From NCBI GenBank assembly GCA_016718205.1, contig JADKEB010000010.1:186001-250000 (forward strand): a stretch of 64,000 bases of DNA, given 5' to 3'. Position 1 is the stretch's first letter. The number at the start of each line of letters is the position of its first letter. Below, piece by piece: positions 44,402 to 54,712 of this stretch. The notes below the pieces were generated by a model that was not told the origin of the DNA, did not search any database, and worked only from the letters and a program-made list of their open reading frames with translations. The DNA comes from Saprospiraceae bacterium. GTDB lineage: Bacteria; Bacteroidota; Bacteroidia; Chitinophagales; Saprospiraceae. The position numbers were made by a program, and so were the translations under genes.

Positions 44402-45439
44402 TTAAAATTTTTGCAGAATAGTCAGTAATTCTTCAACCAGTACTTTTCCTGGTCCAGAAAATCGATTGTAATCATCAGTGGAAAAAGCAAAGACAGCAAA
44501 CATAAAATTATCGGCCATTATTTCATCAGGATGTATGATATATTGAGTATTGTCTTTTATTTTTGTAAAGAACACAGGAGTTTTTTTTAACGGAATGGTA
44601 GTGTTGCCTTTTTCATCTGTAATTGCTTCATAATATGTTCCTTTATCGCGTATTTGATAAAGGTCAAATTGAAGATAATTAAAAAATGATGGATTATTCT
44701 TCGTAAATGTTGCAAAATTGCTAGTGATAAGCGGTATAGCCAAAATACTATCTAACCTGATAAAGTATTGATAAGAGACGCCGTCCGGATTTGTGAGTAG
44801 TTTTTTATTCAGCATTTCATTCAGCTTTACCCGTTTTTCTGCCTTTTCAAAACCGATGAGTTTGTAAATGTCACTTCTCAACTCAGGATTCTGTCTGGAT
44901 ACGATATGAAATATTTCATGCAACATGATAGAGAGAATGGTTTGTTGGTTTTCAATAGGGAAAATGTTTTCAGGTATAAATATGATGTTGCCCCTTGTAT
45001 AATATACATCTTGCCCATAATGGTTGGGTTTTATTTTTATCAATTTCATTCCCCCGGGAAATATTCTGGGACTAATCGTGTCACACAATTTTTTTACGTC
45101 AACAAATATCTGATTCATGATTTCGATTTCCTCATCTGACCATGAAGATACTTCCTTGGATAGAAACTTTTTATAGGCTGATATGGCTTGCTCTCGTGAC
45201 TCGAAAGTTTGTTCTTTTTTCATTTGTATTTCTATGTCGACTTGCGATATTTGGTCAAAAAAGCCATCATCATCTACGGTGGAGATAAGTTTTGCAGCGT
45301 TAGTGCTATCCGCAAAGTGTACCAAAGCAGGTTTTGAATTGACAGATTCGCTAATGACCTGATCTTTATTCATGCGACAGGACACACAAAATGTGAACAA
45401 AAGAGATAGAATGGTGCAAATTTTTAAATCTTTATTCAT
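44402..45439 (-). CDS. Lipoprotein with zinc metallopeptidase motif
   Basis: A 345-residue protein. Signal peptide with lipobox CVSC (Cys near 21), an acidic/helical region, then MLHEIFHIVSRQNPE near residues 168-182, an HExxH zinc motif; a Glu-containing helix follows later (the third ligand is not certain). It has no neighbour on the same strand within 290 bp downstream. Family not recognised; a gluzincin-like peptidase anchored at the periplasm or surface is likely. Confidence 0.68.
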   Translation of the reverse strand: MNKDLKICTILSLLFTFCVSCRMNKDQVISESVNSKPALVHFADSTNAAKLISTVDDDGFFDQISQVDIEIQMKKEQTFESREQAISAYKKFLSKEVSSWSDEEIEIMNQIFVDVKKLCDTISPRIFPGGMKLIKIKPNHYGQDVYYTRGNIIFIPENIFPIENQQTILSIMLHEIFHIVSRQNPELRSDIYKLIGFEKAEKRVKLNEMLNKKLLTNPDGVSYQYFIRLDSILAIPLITSNFATFTKNNPSFFNYLQFDLYQIRDKGTYYEAITDEKGNTTIPLKKTPVFFTKIKDNTQYIIHPDEIMADNFMFAVFAFSTDDYNRFSGPGKVLVEELLTILQKF

Positions 45440-45478
45440 TTTTTAATTTTATTTAAAACACAATCGTATGTGAAACTA

Positions 45479-45666
45479 AGAGTATGTTTAAATTTTTATT
45501 GTCTTAAAAATCAATGTATTATGAACCTGACTTCAAAATAATCGCCTTATTTAGTTCACCTGCCCGCCTATGATATAGTTGTCAGGCAGGCTAAATGCGT
45601 TGATTATTTTATTGTCAGAACCATAATCTCTTGATTTACAACTAAGAAAAATTTTAAACATACTCT
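45479..45666. mobile_element. MITE-like element, core type B, copy 1 (188 bp)
   Basis: It begins AGAGTATGTTTAAATTTTTA and ends AAAATTTTAAACATACTCT, the same termini as the type A elements. The core differs: it carries TTTAGTTCACCTGCC ... GGCAGGCTAAA as an internal inverted repeat and otherwise matches only 54713-54891. No coding capacity. It lies between the lipoprotein peptidase start and the PorP/SprF gene end. Confidence 0.78.
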
Positions 45667-45729
45667 AATGGCTACGGAATGATGGCAGCCACAAATGGTC
45701 TGATTTTTCAGATATTTTAAATGCATTTT

Positions 45730-46656
45730 TTACCTGGGTACAGCATACCTAATATAGAATTCGAAACCTGGACCTGTTCTTTCCAAAGCAGATGATAGAC
45801 CGTAATTTCCTAAGACACCGATTTTTAGAGTCCCATCTTTATCTCCGAACTCATCCATGATGATGCCGCAATGAACTGCTCCCATACCTGTACCAGAAAA
45901 CCCTGCCCCTGCCCAAAATGCCCCTTCTTTTTCATATTTGAGTCCTATGAGCAGGTCTACAATGGCCGGCGAAACAATATTGGCAGTGATCATAGGTTCA
46001 AGGAAAGAATCAAAAAAATAGAATCTGCCACCTGTATTGAGGTGAATGTGATTTTTTCTGACCTGATCAACTTCGTTTACCAATATCTTAGTAGTGAAAA
46101 TCTGATTGACAGCCACTCCTGCAAAAAAGCTGTTTCCTTTATACTCCCGAGTATTGGAAATATAATATACTCCGCTTCCTATCGAAGGGTAAAATGCACT
46201 TATCTGATTGGTGGCAAGCAATGGATCTCCGTCATCTTTTACTTGCAATCCTGTAGTACTAAAACTGTATTGCTGAAAATTTCCCGAGATACCAAGTGAA
46301 ATCTGGTCATTTTTGCCTAAAATCTGTCGAAGCTTGTAAGCATAACTCACCATACCACCTATTTTGCTTACTGGACCGGTTTTATCATATTGAAGCTGAC
46401 CACCAATGCTCATATTTTGCCCTGTTACAGGGAGTTGGACAGAAGTAAAACCAGAAACAGGAGCACCATCAAAACCCAACCATTGCATTCTGAAAAACCC
46501 ATCGATGATCATTTCTGATCCTGTAGCTGTAAATGCAGGATTCCAGGCTGCTCTGGATTCTGGGATATGAGAACTATTGGCCAATTGCTGGCCATTTATA
46601 TATGTAACCTTAAAAGAGATTATGCAGATTAGGATTGATGTATAAAAATAATTCAT
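45730..46656 (-). CDS. PorP/SprF family type IX secretion membrane protein
   Basis: A 308-residue outer-membrane protein. From ATG at 46656 there is a signal peptide (MNYFYTSILICIISFKVTY...) ending NGQQ. ESRAAWNPAFTATGSEMIIDG and FRMQWLGFDGAPVSG are the PorP/SprF opening, and the rest is beta-barrel-like to FEFYIRYAVPR. Members sit beside large T9SS substrates with type B sorting domains and are needed for their surface display. The partner gene lies directly upstream, 41 bp away. Seventeen codons further upstream are open but would overlap that gene. Confidence 0.88.
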   Translation of the reverse strand: MNYFYTSILICIISFKVTYINGQQLANSSHIPESRAAWNPAFTATGSEMIIDGFFRMQWLGFDGAPVSGFTSVQLPVTGQNMSIGGQLQYDKTGPVSKIGGMVSYAYKLRQILGKNDQISLGISGNFQQYSFSTTGLQVKDDGDPLLATNQISAFYPSIGSGVYYISNTREYKGNSFFAGVAVNQIFTTKILVNEVDQVRKNHIHLNTGGRFYFFDSFLEPMITANIVSPAIVDLLIGLKYEKEGAFWAGAGFSGTGMGAVHCGIIMDEFGDKDGTLKIGVLGNYGLSSALERTGPGFEFYIRYAVPR

Positions 46657-46697
46657 TTTCGTTTTTTTTAGCTCCAACATAAAAATTTCAACAAACC

Positions 46698-49600
46698 CTA
46701 ATCCCAAAGAATGAGTAAAGCACTCTTTATTATTTTTTTATCATACTGTAATATATAATAGTAGGTGTCCGCAGGAAGTCTTTCACCATTTCTCTCTCCC
46801 TTAAAAAGAATTCCATTGATCTGATAGTCTTTCGCTTCAAACATTACATTTCCCCATCGATTGAAAATGGTCAGTTTGTTGCCAGGAAAAACTTCAAGCC
46901 CGGGAAAAACCAATACATCATTTTTGCCGTCATTGTTAGGAGTAATTGCGGTAATTGCATTTACTTCTGCAGCTTTTATACATACGTTGACAGAATCCAC
47001 ATATTTGCAGCCATTGGCATCAGTGATAGTAACCAGGTAACGAGTATCTGCAGATATTACTATAGTTGGGCTAGGGACATCAGAAGGACCTGTGATCGAA
47101 CCGGAATTATCCCAGTGGTATTTAACACCTCCTGATGCATTGAGTTTTATCGGTCGACCTGAAATGGTACACGTATCTCTTCCGGCGTCAACTGTTGCCG
47201 TACCAAATAACTTGATATCAATAGATTTTATATCCTTTATGGAAGGGCAAACATTATTACTAACTTCAACTGTATATGTGGTATTGGACGTTGGTTTTGC
47301 CGAGGTTTTGGCCTGGGTAGTTGTCGTCAAAGTTTTGTTTCCAGTTTCGCTCCACTTGAAATTCTGACCTCCTGAAGCTGTCAATGTTATAGAATCACCT
47401 TTACAAACAGTACTGTTAGTGGCTGCAATATCTGCTTTGACGGCTGCCAAAAGGCTTATTATCACACTATCTTTGCTCGAACATTCAAATTCATTTGTAA
47501 CAGTAACAACGTACTTGGTGATGGTGTTTGTAGATGGATTTCCCGAATTTATATTCAATGTAGCACCGTTGTATCCATTTGACCATAAATAGGAAGAATG
47601 TGTACCTGCATTTAAAGTTAATGTCGATCCGGGGCACAGACTTGTATCAGATCCTAATTTTATGACTGGTCTTGGTCTTAAGATCACATTGATATTCTTC
47701 TCCGTTCTGCAGTCTACATCATTTGCGCTAACCAATGTATATGTACCGGACATGGTTGCAGCATAGGTGTTTAGTGTAGCATTGGGAATGTTTATATTAT
47801 TCCTTCTCCACGTGAATTTAGTTCCATTCGTCTGACTACTGAGTGTTAATATAGATCCTTCACACAGAATAGTATCCAATGACAATGATAAAGTAGGATT
47901 ACTTGAAATTGTAATTTTGACCTGTTCTGTTCTTTCACACCCAAAACTATTTTTGGCTTTCAGGGCATATGTTCCGGATTTATCAGCTGTCACAGTTCGA
48001 TTAGTACTGATAGATGTCCCATTTAAAGACCATTGAAACTGTGTATTTGATGACCCGCCATTCAAAACAGGAAAATCAGTAGGATCACATAAAACCCTGT
48101 CATTACCCAAATTGAAAGCTGGCTTTGGGCGAACAGTAATGATACTACCTTTTATGGTGGTACATGATGGACTACCAGCCGTTACCCATGCTTCATAATT
48201 TCCGGGTTCAGTTACATTCAATTCAGGACCATTTCCCGAAATTGGTTCTGTGTTGCGGAACCATTGGTATTTTGCATCTGCAGCATTCGTACTGACCTTG
48301 ATAGTATGATTCAAGCCTTCACAGAAAAAAGTATCACTACTTATACTCACTGGTGGTCCGGTCACATATGTAATGCTCTTTTGAACCACCGCCTTACAAT
48401 TGAAATTATTAGTCACAGACACCTTATACAAGCCGCCTTCAAGCACAGAGAGGGAGTTTTCAGGATTGTTGAGTTTGATGTCATTGCGACTCCATTCATA
48501 TAATACACCTTCTGTACCAGCAAAAAGTAAAACAGGTGTCCTTTCACATATTACAATATCAGGACCTAAATCTACTGAAGGTAATGAACGAATTAACACA
48601 TTTGTACTCTTTCTGGTTCTGCATCCTGCAATGTTTGTTGCTTCAATACTATAACTTCCGGAATTTGAAACAGGTATTTTTAGTGTGTTAGTGCCACCTA
48701 TCGGATTATTGTTATAATACCATTGCAACGAAAGAAAATCTGTGACTTTTGCTTCAAGGGATAATGGAGATCCCTGACAACCATTGACTGTCTGTGGAAA
48801 AGATTCAATGGCTGGTGCCGAAAAGAAGTCAATTTTGACCTGATCTTCTGTCATACATTGCGCACTGTTTGTTACTATCACTTTGTAGGTGCCCGAGTTG
48901 GTTACCGTATACTGTTTTATATTAGCTCCGGAAGTAACTAATGCGTTATCTTTGTACCATTGATACAAGATACCATCGTTACCCGCGTTTAAAATAACAT
49001 TGTCACCTTCGCATTTGGCCAGATTGGGACCTAGCTCTAATTTGGGGACTTTTATGGTTTGAATGGTGGTTTCTGCCCGGCTTATACATCCAAAAGTGTT
49101 CTTAACGGTAATTTTATAGATACCAGATTTAGAGATTTCAAGTTTGCTGGATGTAGCTCCTTGAATGATAGTATCATTTCTCAACCACGTGATGGTATCT
49201 GTTGGAGACACTATAGCTTCGAGAATGTACTTTTCATTTTCACAAAAACTTATGCCTTCTCTGAGTGTGACCTGAGGAAGCGGATTGAATATCACTCTGA
49301 CTGTATCGCTTTTACTACATCCATTGGGGTGTTTGACCTGGACACCGTACAGTCCGGTAGTCGTTACAAATAAAACCCCGCCTTCACTGGAATTGATAAG
49401 CTGACCGTCTTTTGACCATTTATAATCATTAGATGTATCCAACCCGGCTTGCAATTTTACAGTGCCACTTTGCTCACATTTCACTACCGTAGGACCTAGA
49501 TCAAGCGGGATGGGGCAACATTCAGCCGGAGCAGTAAACAGATTTGTTTTTCTTAATACACAAGTCTCTTCCGTGGTGAAAAAAGATGTAATATTGACTG

Positions 49601-52547
49601 GTTTACTGTCCGAATCCAAACCAGTAAGTATAACATTCTGCGGGCTTGCCGTGATATCAAAAAGCTGTCCATTGATATTGATTTTACCTGATGACGGTGG
49701 ATTTTCGTAAGTAAGAGTTAATGCTTGAGTATATTGATTGTTGGCTGGTACACAAGCAGTTTGAGCTCCGGCAACAATGCCTGTAATTTCACAGGTGGGC
49801 AAAATGGTAATATTCCGACTGTTGAGTTGCTGACTGACGCAAGTGCTTTGCAGGAACTGACTAAACTGTTGATTTATAAGTGAATTAGGGCTGACAGATG
49901 TTGGAATAACGGATGAAAACAAAGTGTAGGATCCGGGAAGGGTAGTGCGAAAATCAGTAGAATTGCCCGCCTTAACGATATTGCCTGAAACTTTATCTAC
50001 CAATAAAAATACATGTGCATAGTCATTGGGCAAACTTGTGGAAGGCTCAAATACAATTCCAGGTCCTGATTCTGATATTAAAGATACTGTGACAGGTAAT
50101 ACGCCAAAATGATAGAATACTACTTCGTATTCAGTGCAGGATCTCAGTTCTACACTCCAGGACAATGAATGGGTGATATTGCCTGGGGTGAGTGATTCGC
50201 GCGCTGAAGATGTTATAAAACCATTGCAACCTGATGATGCGGTATAATTCGGGCTAAAAACAGATACGAAACCACCTCCCTCAATCCTGAATTTGTATGT
50301 CCCTGTTTTTGTAACGGCTATTTTTGATTTTTGGTGGTAATAGGAATCAGAAACTGTCTTACAACCTTTAAAATCATTTGTAAATACCGAAACATTTCCT
50401 ACCGGGTCGGAAATTTTTAATGTTTTGGACAGAGTGCTTAATTGTTGCCCTGTTATCGCAGGTGTATTGAGATTTAGGGTTTCACTGCCTTTTTCAGCGA
50501 TCAAACTATCAGTAGTGCACAAGATACTTTCATTTGGAGCACAAGAACTATTGATCCTGAATGTAGCATCTGATATATCAAAGAAGGTAAAACAATCATA
50601 ATCCATACACTCAATCATCAATTTTGCATTTGTAGTGGAGACAAAATTCTGTGGAATATTATATGCAAAACTTCCTGCTGCATAAACGACGTTTTCAGCT
50701 ATGATCAATGGAAACGTTTTACCTCCATCAGTGGACATTTTGATTCTTGCTTTACTGCATAGTGCTTCGCTGCCATTAGTATTCCATGTCAATGATTCTG
50801 TTTGACCGGCGATTAATGTCTCCCCTCCGGCAGGTTTAGTGATTTGCAAGGGTCCTGTACCTGATACTTGGATTGTTAAATCATCATTTGAGATAGCACT
50901 TCCTTCAGGATTGTTATCTCTTATCGAAATATTAAAATTGAGCTCTCTTGCTATTGCAGGCAATACTTCAAAGGGGCTACTTCCGGTTACCGAGTTTAAA
51001 ACATCTAAAGAAGGAAAGTATCTGAAAGCATTTTTTGATGGGGGAAATGATCTGAATAGGGGAGACTTTAGCGAATTGGCTGCAGCAGCTCCAATTTGTC
51101 CTTGAGTAGGTTTAATGCCGGAACCATCTTCGTCTATTTGCTCCCAACTATAGGTGTGTAAGTCATTATCTGTCCATGTACCCCTGGCTTTCAAGAAAAA
51201 AGGAGTGCTTTTAGGAATGGTTAAACTGGCCATGCAAGGATTTGCTTCCACTTGTGGTATTTTGTTTTGACTTATCAAAGGGCCTCCACAGCTTCCCCCG
51301 CTTCCTGCATAAACAAATTTATACATTTGTTCAAGGCTGATGGCATGGAAGTAATTATCGACAGCTCCTCCCCAAGGTATGTTTTGGGAAGCTTCACAAA
51401 TACCATTATAAGACATGATAGTTGTCCCACTTCCAATTTCAACTGCCGTTCCTACATCAATATGATTATCGCAGTTTGGTCCGGAACCATTAAAAGTATG
51501 TGTGGCTCCAAACTGATGACCAACTTCATGTGCCAGTAGATTGATCCAATAGGCATCTTTGTTATTAAAACTACCGCTCCAGCCACTTGCTTTATAGAGT
51601 GTATTTTCGAATATAGTATTAGAACACACTGAGTTGAGCTGAGCAACTCCACCAGTAGTCCAGTTATCACCTTGCTTATGCGTATGGAATACATGACCGA
51701 TATCAAAACTATTAGAAACAAACAATTTTGGAATCTCTTTGCCAGCCTGCTGTGTTCTATCTACTCCACCTGGCATATCATCAGGAGTAAATGGATCCGT
51801 GGCAGGATCTTTAAATAAGTGGATACGGTTGCCTAAGGTGAATTTATAGGACAACTCATTATTGAAGATGGCATTGAGACTATTTACCGAATTGACCACG
51901 GTGGTCATGACTTCGGTATCATTATTGCCATTATTTAAATAAAATTCACCTGTTACAACCACTGCCATCCGATAATTGTATTTTCGCTCACCGATAGAAA
52001 TATCAGACCTTAAGCCTCCCGTTGATTTGAAAAAAGGTTTTCTTAAGACATGATCTATTTGGTCAGATCCACAGTATTGTGTCAATTGGTGATCTTGAGT
52101 TTTTCCATAATCTACATAATGTAAATCTTTGTCTGATGGGTTTTTGGAAGGATATATTGCTATGAGTTTGCCACTTTGCTTTATTGTAAAATAAACACCT
52201 GTACTTGAAATGGTAAGTGTGCCATTAATATTTTGATCGTTTTCACATATAAAATCAAATGTATAAATATCCGGGTACAATCGGCTGAATTCAGCGTCGG
52301 TTATAAAATTGGGTATAGCTTTTATCTGATAAGATACGTTGCGAAGCTTTAATTCAAAAAAAAGCGGAGAGCGGTTGTCAGCAGTTTTTGCCTGAAGCAA
52401 ATATTTATTAAAATCAATTTTTATAAAGTGACTATTTTCTTCTACAACGGTATACAGGTTTTTTGGTGGTTCGATTTGAGTGTTTGCCGGGCAGATCATA
52501 GCCAAAAGCAACATGATCATTGCAGAAATCTTTATTAGATAAATCAT
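46698..52547 (-). CDS. Giant secreted reprolysin-like metallopeptidase with Ig-like repeats and T9SS type B sorting domain
   Basis: A 1949-residue surface or secreted protein. Residues 1-24 are a signal peptide; about 190-430 are a reprolysin-like (M12B) domain with HEVGHQFGATH (about 337-347) and the Met-turn TIMSYNG. About 560-660 is an Ig/FN-like segment. From about 1020 to 1860 come roughly 11 tandem repeats of about 75 residues, most shaped CEG...L.AG...Y.W..N......SG.Y.V.VTN..GC. The C-terminus has ITPNNDGKNDVLVFPG and IFNRWGNVMFEAK, the gliding-motility/type B sorting domain. Likely an extracellular protease or adhesin exported by T9SS with its SprF partner downstream. Confidence 0.9.
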   Translation of the reverse strand: MIYLIKISAMIMLLLAMICPANTQIEPPKNLYTVVEENSHFIKIDFNKYLLQAKTADNRSPLFFELKLRNVSYQIKAIPNFITDAEFSRLYPDIYTFDFICENDQNINGTLTISSTGVYFTIKQSGKLIAIYPSKNPSDKDLHYVDYGKTQDHQLTQYCGSDQIDHVLRKPFFKSTGGLRSDISIGERKYNYRMAVVVTGEFYLNNGNNDTEVMTTVVNSVNSLNAIFNNELSYKFTLGNRIHLFKDPATDPFTPDDMPGGVDRTQQAGKEIPKLFVSNSFDIGHVFHTHKQGDNWTTGGVAQLNSVCSNTIFENTLYKASGWSGSFNNKDAYWINLLAHEVGHQFGATHTFNGSGPNCDNHIDVGTAVEIGSGTTIMSYNGICEASQNIPWGGAVDNYFHAISLEQMYKFVYAGSGGSCGGPLISQNKIPQVEANPCMASLTIPKSTPFFLKARGTWTDNDLHTYSWEQIDEDGSGIKPTQGQIGAAAANSLKSPLFRSFPPSKNAFRYFPSLDVLNSVTGSSPFEVLPAIARELNFNISIRDNNPEGSAISNDDLTIQVSGTGPLQITKPAGGETLIAGQTESLTWNTNGSEALCSKARIKMSTDGGKTFPLIIAENVVYAAGSFAYNIPQNFVSTTNAKLMIECMDYDCFTFFDISDATFRINSSCAPNESILCTTDSLIAEKGSETLNLNTPAITGQQLSTLSKTLKISDPVGNVSVFTNDFKGCKTVSDSYYHQKSKIAVTKTGTYKFRIEGGGFVSVFSPNYTASSGCNGFITSSARESLTPGNITHSLSWSVELRSCTEYEVVFYHFGVLPVTVSLISESGPGIVFEPSTSLPNDYAHVFLLVDKVSGNIVKAGNSTDFRTTLPGSYTLFSSVIPTSVSPNSLINQQFSQFLQSTCVSQQLNSRNITILPTCEITGIVAGAQTACVPANNQYTQALTLTYENPPSSGKININGQLFDITASPQNVILTGLDSDSKPVNITSFFTTEETCVLRKTNLFTAPAECCPIPLDLGPTVVKCEQSGTVKLQAGLDTSNDYKWSKDGQLINSSEGGVLFVTTTGLYGVQVKHPNGCSKSDTVRVIFNPLPQVTLREGISFCENEKYILEAIVSPTDTITWLRNDTIIQGATSSKLEISKSGIYKITVKNTFGCISRAETTIQTIKVPKLELGPNLAKCEGDNVILNAGNDGILYQWYKDNALVTSGANIKQYTVTNSGTYKVIVTNSAQCMTEDQVKIDFFSAPAIESFPQTVNGCQGSPLSLEAKVTDFLSLQWYYNNNPIGGTNTLKIPVSNSGSYSIEATNIAGCRTRKSTNVLIRSLPSVDLGPDIVICERTPVLLFAGTEGVLYEWSRNDIKLNNPENSLSVLEGGLYKVSVTNNFNCKAVVQKSITYVTGPPVSISSDTFFCEGLNHTIKVSTNAADAKYQWFRNTEPISGNGPELNVTEPGNYEAWVTAGSPSCTTIKGSIITVRPKPAFNLGNDRVLCDPTDFPVLNGGSSNTQFQWSLNGTSISTNRTVTADKSGTYALKAKNSFGCERTEQVKITISSNPTLSLSLDTILCEGSILTLSSQTNGTKFTWRRNNINIPNATLNTYAATMSGTYTLVSANDVDCRTEKNINVILRPRPVIKLGSDTSLCPGSTLTLNAGTHSSYLWSNGYNGATLNINSGNPSTNTITKYVVTVTNEFECSSKDSVIISLLAAVKADIAATNSTVCKGDSITLTASGGQNFKWSETGNKTLTTTTQAKTSAKPTSNTTYTVEVSNNVCPSIKDIKSIDIKLFGTATVDAGRDTCTISGRPIKLNASGGVKYHWDNSGSITGPSDVPSPTIVISADTRYLVTITDANGCKYVDSVNVCIKAAEVNAITAITPNNDGKNDVLVFPGLEVFPGNKLTIFNRWGNVMFEAKDYQINGILFKGERNGERLPADTYYYILQYDKKIIKSALLILWD

Positions 52548-52776
52548 AAAAATTCTAAATTCATAATTTTGGTGTAAAATTAATATACTAACGGTTCAAT
52601 TTCATAATTAATATGTTAAATATTAAAAATTATCAAATTAATGCCCCGAATTCATTGTTTTGTACTAATTCTCCATTTGATCTTGTTGTTGCAGTCCGGA
52701 ATTTGACAGGTATATATACTGCTGTGAAGATACCGTCATGAAAACTTATTCAGATTTAGATCACATTTATTTTCAA

Positions 52777-52808
52777 TTGCATTTTTTTGAAATACAATAT
52801 TATATTTG
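52777..52808 (+). promoter_or_regulatory. Bacteroidota promoter, TTG-N21-TATATTTG
   Basis: TTG (52777-52779) and TATATTTG (52801-52808) have the -33/-7 spacing of Bacteroidota housekeeping promoters. They stand 28 bp upstream of the lipoprotein gene that starts at 52836. Confidence 0.5.
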
Positions 52809-52835
52809 TGTCTTAATTTTAAAACTTATCATTTT

Positions 52836-53381
52836 ATGAGATCAATATTATCAATGACATTCCTTGTTGCAACTATTTTCGGTTGTTCTACAGGTCAAAA
52901 GAAACAACCTATACTTTTTGACATATCAAGCTTGCCTTGTGATATGGCCAAACAACAAGATATTGCAACACTATGTGGCTTTTCTGTTGTTGATATAATA
53001 TTCCAGACAGTAACTAACACATCACAGCAAAAAGTATGTACATATTATAAGAATGCTATGCCTAAACCATTACCTCTGATAAATCTCACAGTAGAACCCA
53101 ATAGAGATTCGAGTGTGACCTCCGATGCGCTGTTTGAAGGATTGCTCAAAAATGGAATACCAGGAATGGATGGTATTTCTAAATTTACAAAATTCCCTGA
53201 CGAAAGATTTAAAGCTGTGAAGTCGGATTCTAATAAGCTGTACAATCAGATATATGTGGAAGTTGAAAAGCAAGGTCTTTTGATTATAGAATATGATAAA
53301 TCCTTGATCAAAGATAAGGATACAAAAGACTTTGAAACAAAACTCATCGAATTGTATTTATACGGAGGTCCGCAACTCTAG
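52836..53381 (+). CDS. Small lipoprotein of unknown function
   Basis: A 181-residue product from ATG at 52836, with signal peptide and lipobox IFGC (Cys near 17). The open frame has another ATG ten codons upstream, but that would include the promoter-proximal leader. The mature part contains one Cys pair region (LPCDMAKQQDIATLCGF) and a C-terminal beta-rich stretch. No family recognised. It stands alone with its own promoter box. Confidence 0.65.
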   Translation: MRSILSMTFLVATIFGCSTGQKKQPILFDISSLPCDMAKQQDIATLCGFSVVDIIFQTVTNTSQQKVCTYYKNAMPKPLPLINLTVEPNRDSSVTSDALFEGLLKNGIPGMDGISKFTKFPDERFKAVKSDSNKLYNQIYVEVEKQGLLIIEYDKSLIKDKDTKDFETKLIELYLYGGPQL

Positions 53382-53697
53382 GGCTTGAGCAAAAAATTAG
53401 TTGAGTCTACTCCGAAAAGAAATATTTTATGATTATCTAACGTTTTTCACCCTTCTCCATGCCTAATCGGCAGGCAGGCCTAAAGGAAAATGCTTAATCA
53501 TCAGCAATGCTGCAGAAATTAATATTTCTCTTCATCAGAACTTTTCTGAGTGGATGCATAGTTAATTTTTTTTAACTTTTAGATGGAATTCTTTACAGGT
53601 TTTTTAACTATTTTGACTTATTATAAACCGTTTTAGTATTGTAAATGGTCGTAAATATATTACCATAATTCATTTTAAAACAAAAAATCAATAAGTC
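53382..53697. other. Intergenic region with GGCAGG motif
   Basis: A 316-bp spacer. Near 53460-53482 it has CCTAATCGGCAGGCAGGCC, related to the CCTGCC/GGCAGG module of the repeat elements. Otherwise AT-rich, with no gene seen. Confidence 0.5.
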
Positions 53698-54384
53698 ATG
53701 AAACACAACAAAAGATTTTTCAGTATCATCACTCTGATGGTATTTTTTTATCAGATCAATGCACAAATATCAGTTGGTATCAAGGTTGGTGCTAACATTG
53801 CTGATTCAAGAGTTGACGGCCTGATTGGTAATTTTGCTCCTGAACCGACTACTTTCCCTGGGTACACCGTTGGTCTTACAGCAGAACTTCCAGTAAAAGG
53901 AGGGCTTTCTTTCAGTCCTGAACTAAACTACATTCAAAAAGGGTTCACAGTATCTCAGTCTTTCGATGTCGATGTGCTGGGTATTGAAATGCCCTTAGGA
54001 GCTAAAGCGAGGACCCGGATCAATTATCTTGAATTGCCACTGTTGCTTAAGTATAGTGTAGGTTCAGAATTGGCTAAAGCTTATTTTATTGCTGGTCCCA
54101 ATGTAGCATATGCTGTCAATGCTGAATTGAGACCCGTTGCATCATTACTGATTGATATCAATCTTCCCAGAGTAAACATAAATCTGAACAATGATATTTA
54201 TCAAAGATGGGAGATTTCTGGAGTCTTGGGAGCTGGAGGCGAAATCAAAGCCGGCAATGGCAAGCTCTTTGCAGACGCAAGATATAATTTAGGATTTACA
54301 AACATGCTGGATAATCCATTGGTGGATCTCCGAATCAAGAATCAGGGTTTCAATGTATCTGCCGGCTATGCCCATGTTTTTTAG
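53698..54384 (+). CDS. Outer-membrane beta-barrel protein (PorT-like family)
   Basis: A 228-residue protein with a signal peptide (residues 1-22, ending INAQ) and a barrel pattern: SVGIKVGANIADSRV at the start, GLSFSPELNYIQKGF in the middle and FNVSAGYAHVF at the aromatic C-terminus. It matches the small porin-like barrel proteins common in Bacteroidota (PorT-like/OMP_b-brl_2). Function unassigned. A strong terminator follows. Confidence 0.8.
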   Translation: MKHNKRFFSIITLMVFFYQINAQISVGIKVGANIADSRVDGLIGNFAPEPTTFPGYTVGLTAELPVKGGLSFSPELNYIQKGFTVSQSFDVDVLGIEMPLGAKARTRINYLELPLLLKYSVGSELAKAYFIAGPNVAYAVNAELRPVASLLIDINLPRVNINLNNDIYQRWEISGVLGAGGEIKAGNGKLFADARYNLGFTNMLDNPLVDLRIKNQGFNVSAGYAHVF

Positions 54385-54472
54385 TCCCTTAGATCAAAAT
54401 TGCTTATAGAATCCCTGAATACCGCATTCCACATTTTTATTCTCGCTCGGACTTAAAAATTTAACTATCATC

Positions 54473-54512
54473 AAAGCACTTTCTGAAACATTATTCAGAG
54501 AGTGCTTTTTTG
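54473..54512 (+). terminator. Intrinsic terminator after the beta-barrel gene
   Basis: AAAGCACTTTCTGAA pairs with TTCAGAGAGTGCTTT (one mismatch) around a short ACATTA loop and is followed by a T-run. It starts 89 bp after the upstream stop codon and is the clearest terminator on the plus strand of the window. Confidence 0.75.
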
Positions 54513-54593
54513 CTTAAAACTTATTTGGTCGCAAAAATTTTAATTTTTTACGCCTGAAAAGTAAAAAATCATTTTGTACCTTTGAATATTATA

Positions 54594-54650
54594 TACTCAA
54601 AATAAATTGGTTTGCGAAAATTTAATTTATCAATTTATTCATTTTGAGTA
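54594..54650. repeat. 57-bp palindromic repeat
   Basis: TACTCAAAATAAATTG at the left and CAATTTATTCATTTTGAGTA at the right form imperfect inverted arms (four-base indel). The first 27 bases recur, inverted, at 2670-2696. Both copies lie near AGAGTATG-type elements. Confidence 0.6.
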
Positions 54651-54712
54651 TAAAGGCGACAGAATTATTTGCAATATAAATTCACGTCGGTATAAATTCA
54701 AAATGCTTGCTT

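Noticed and set aside
45730..46707. Upstream start of the PorP/SprF gene at 46707
   Set aside because: It would overlap the end of the large T9SS gene and put extra charged residues before a clear signal peptide starting at 46656.
46698..52547. Treating the tandem repeats of the giant protein as a DNA-level repeat array
   Set aside because: The repeats are visible in protein plan only; the DNA of neighbouring units has diverged too far for a nucleotide repeat call.
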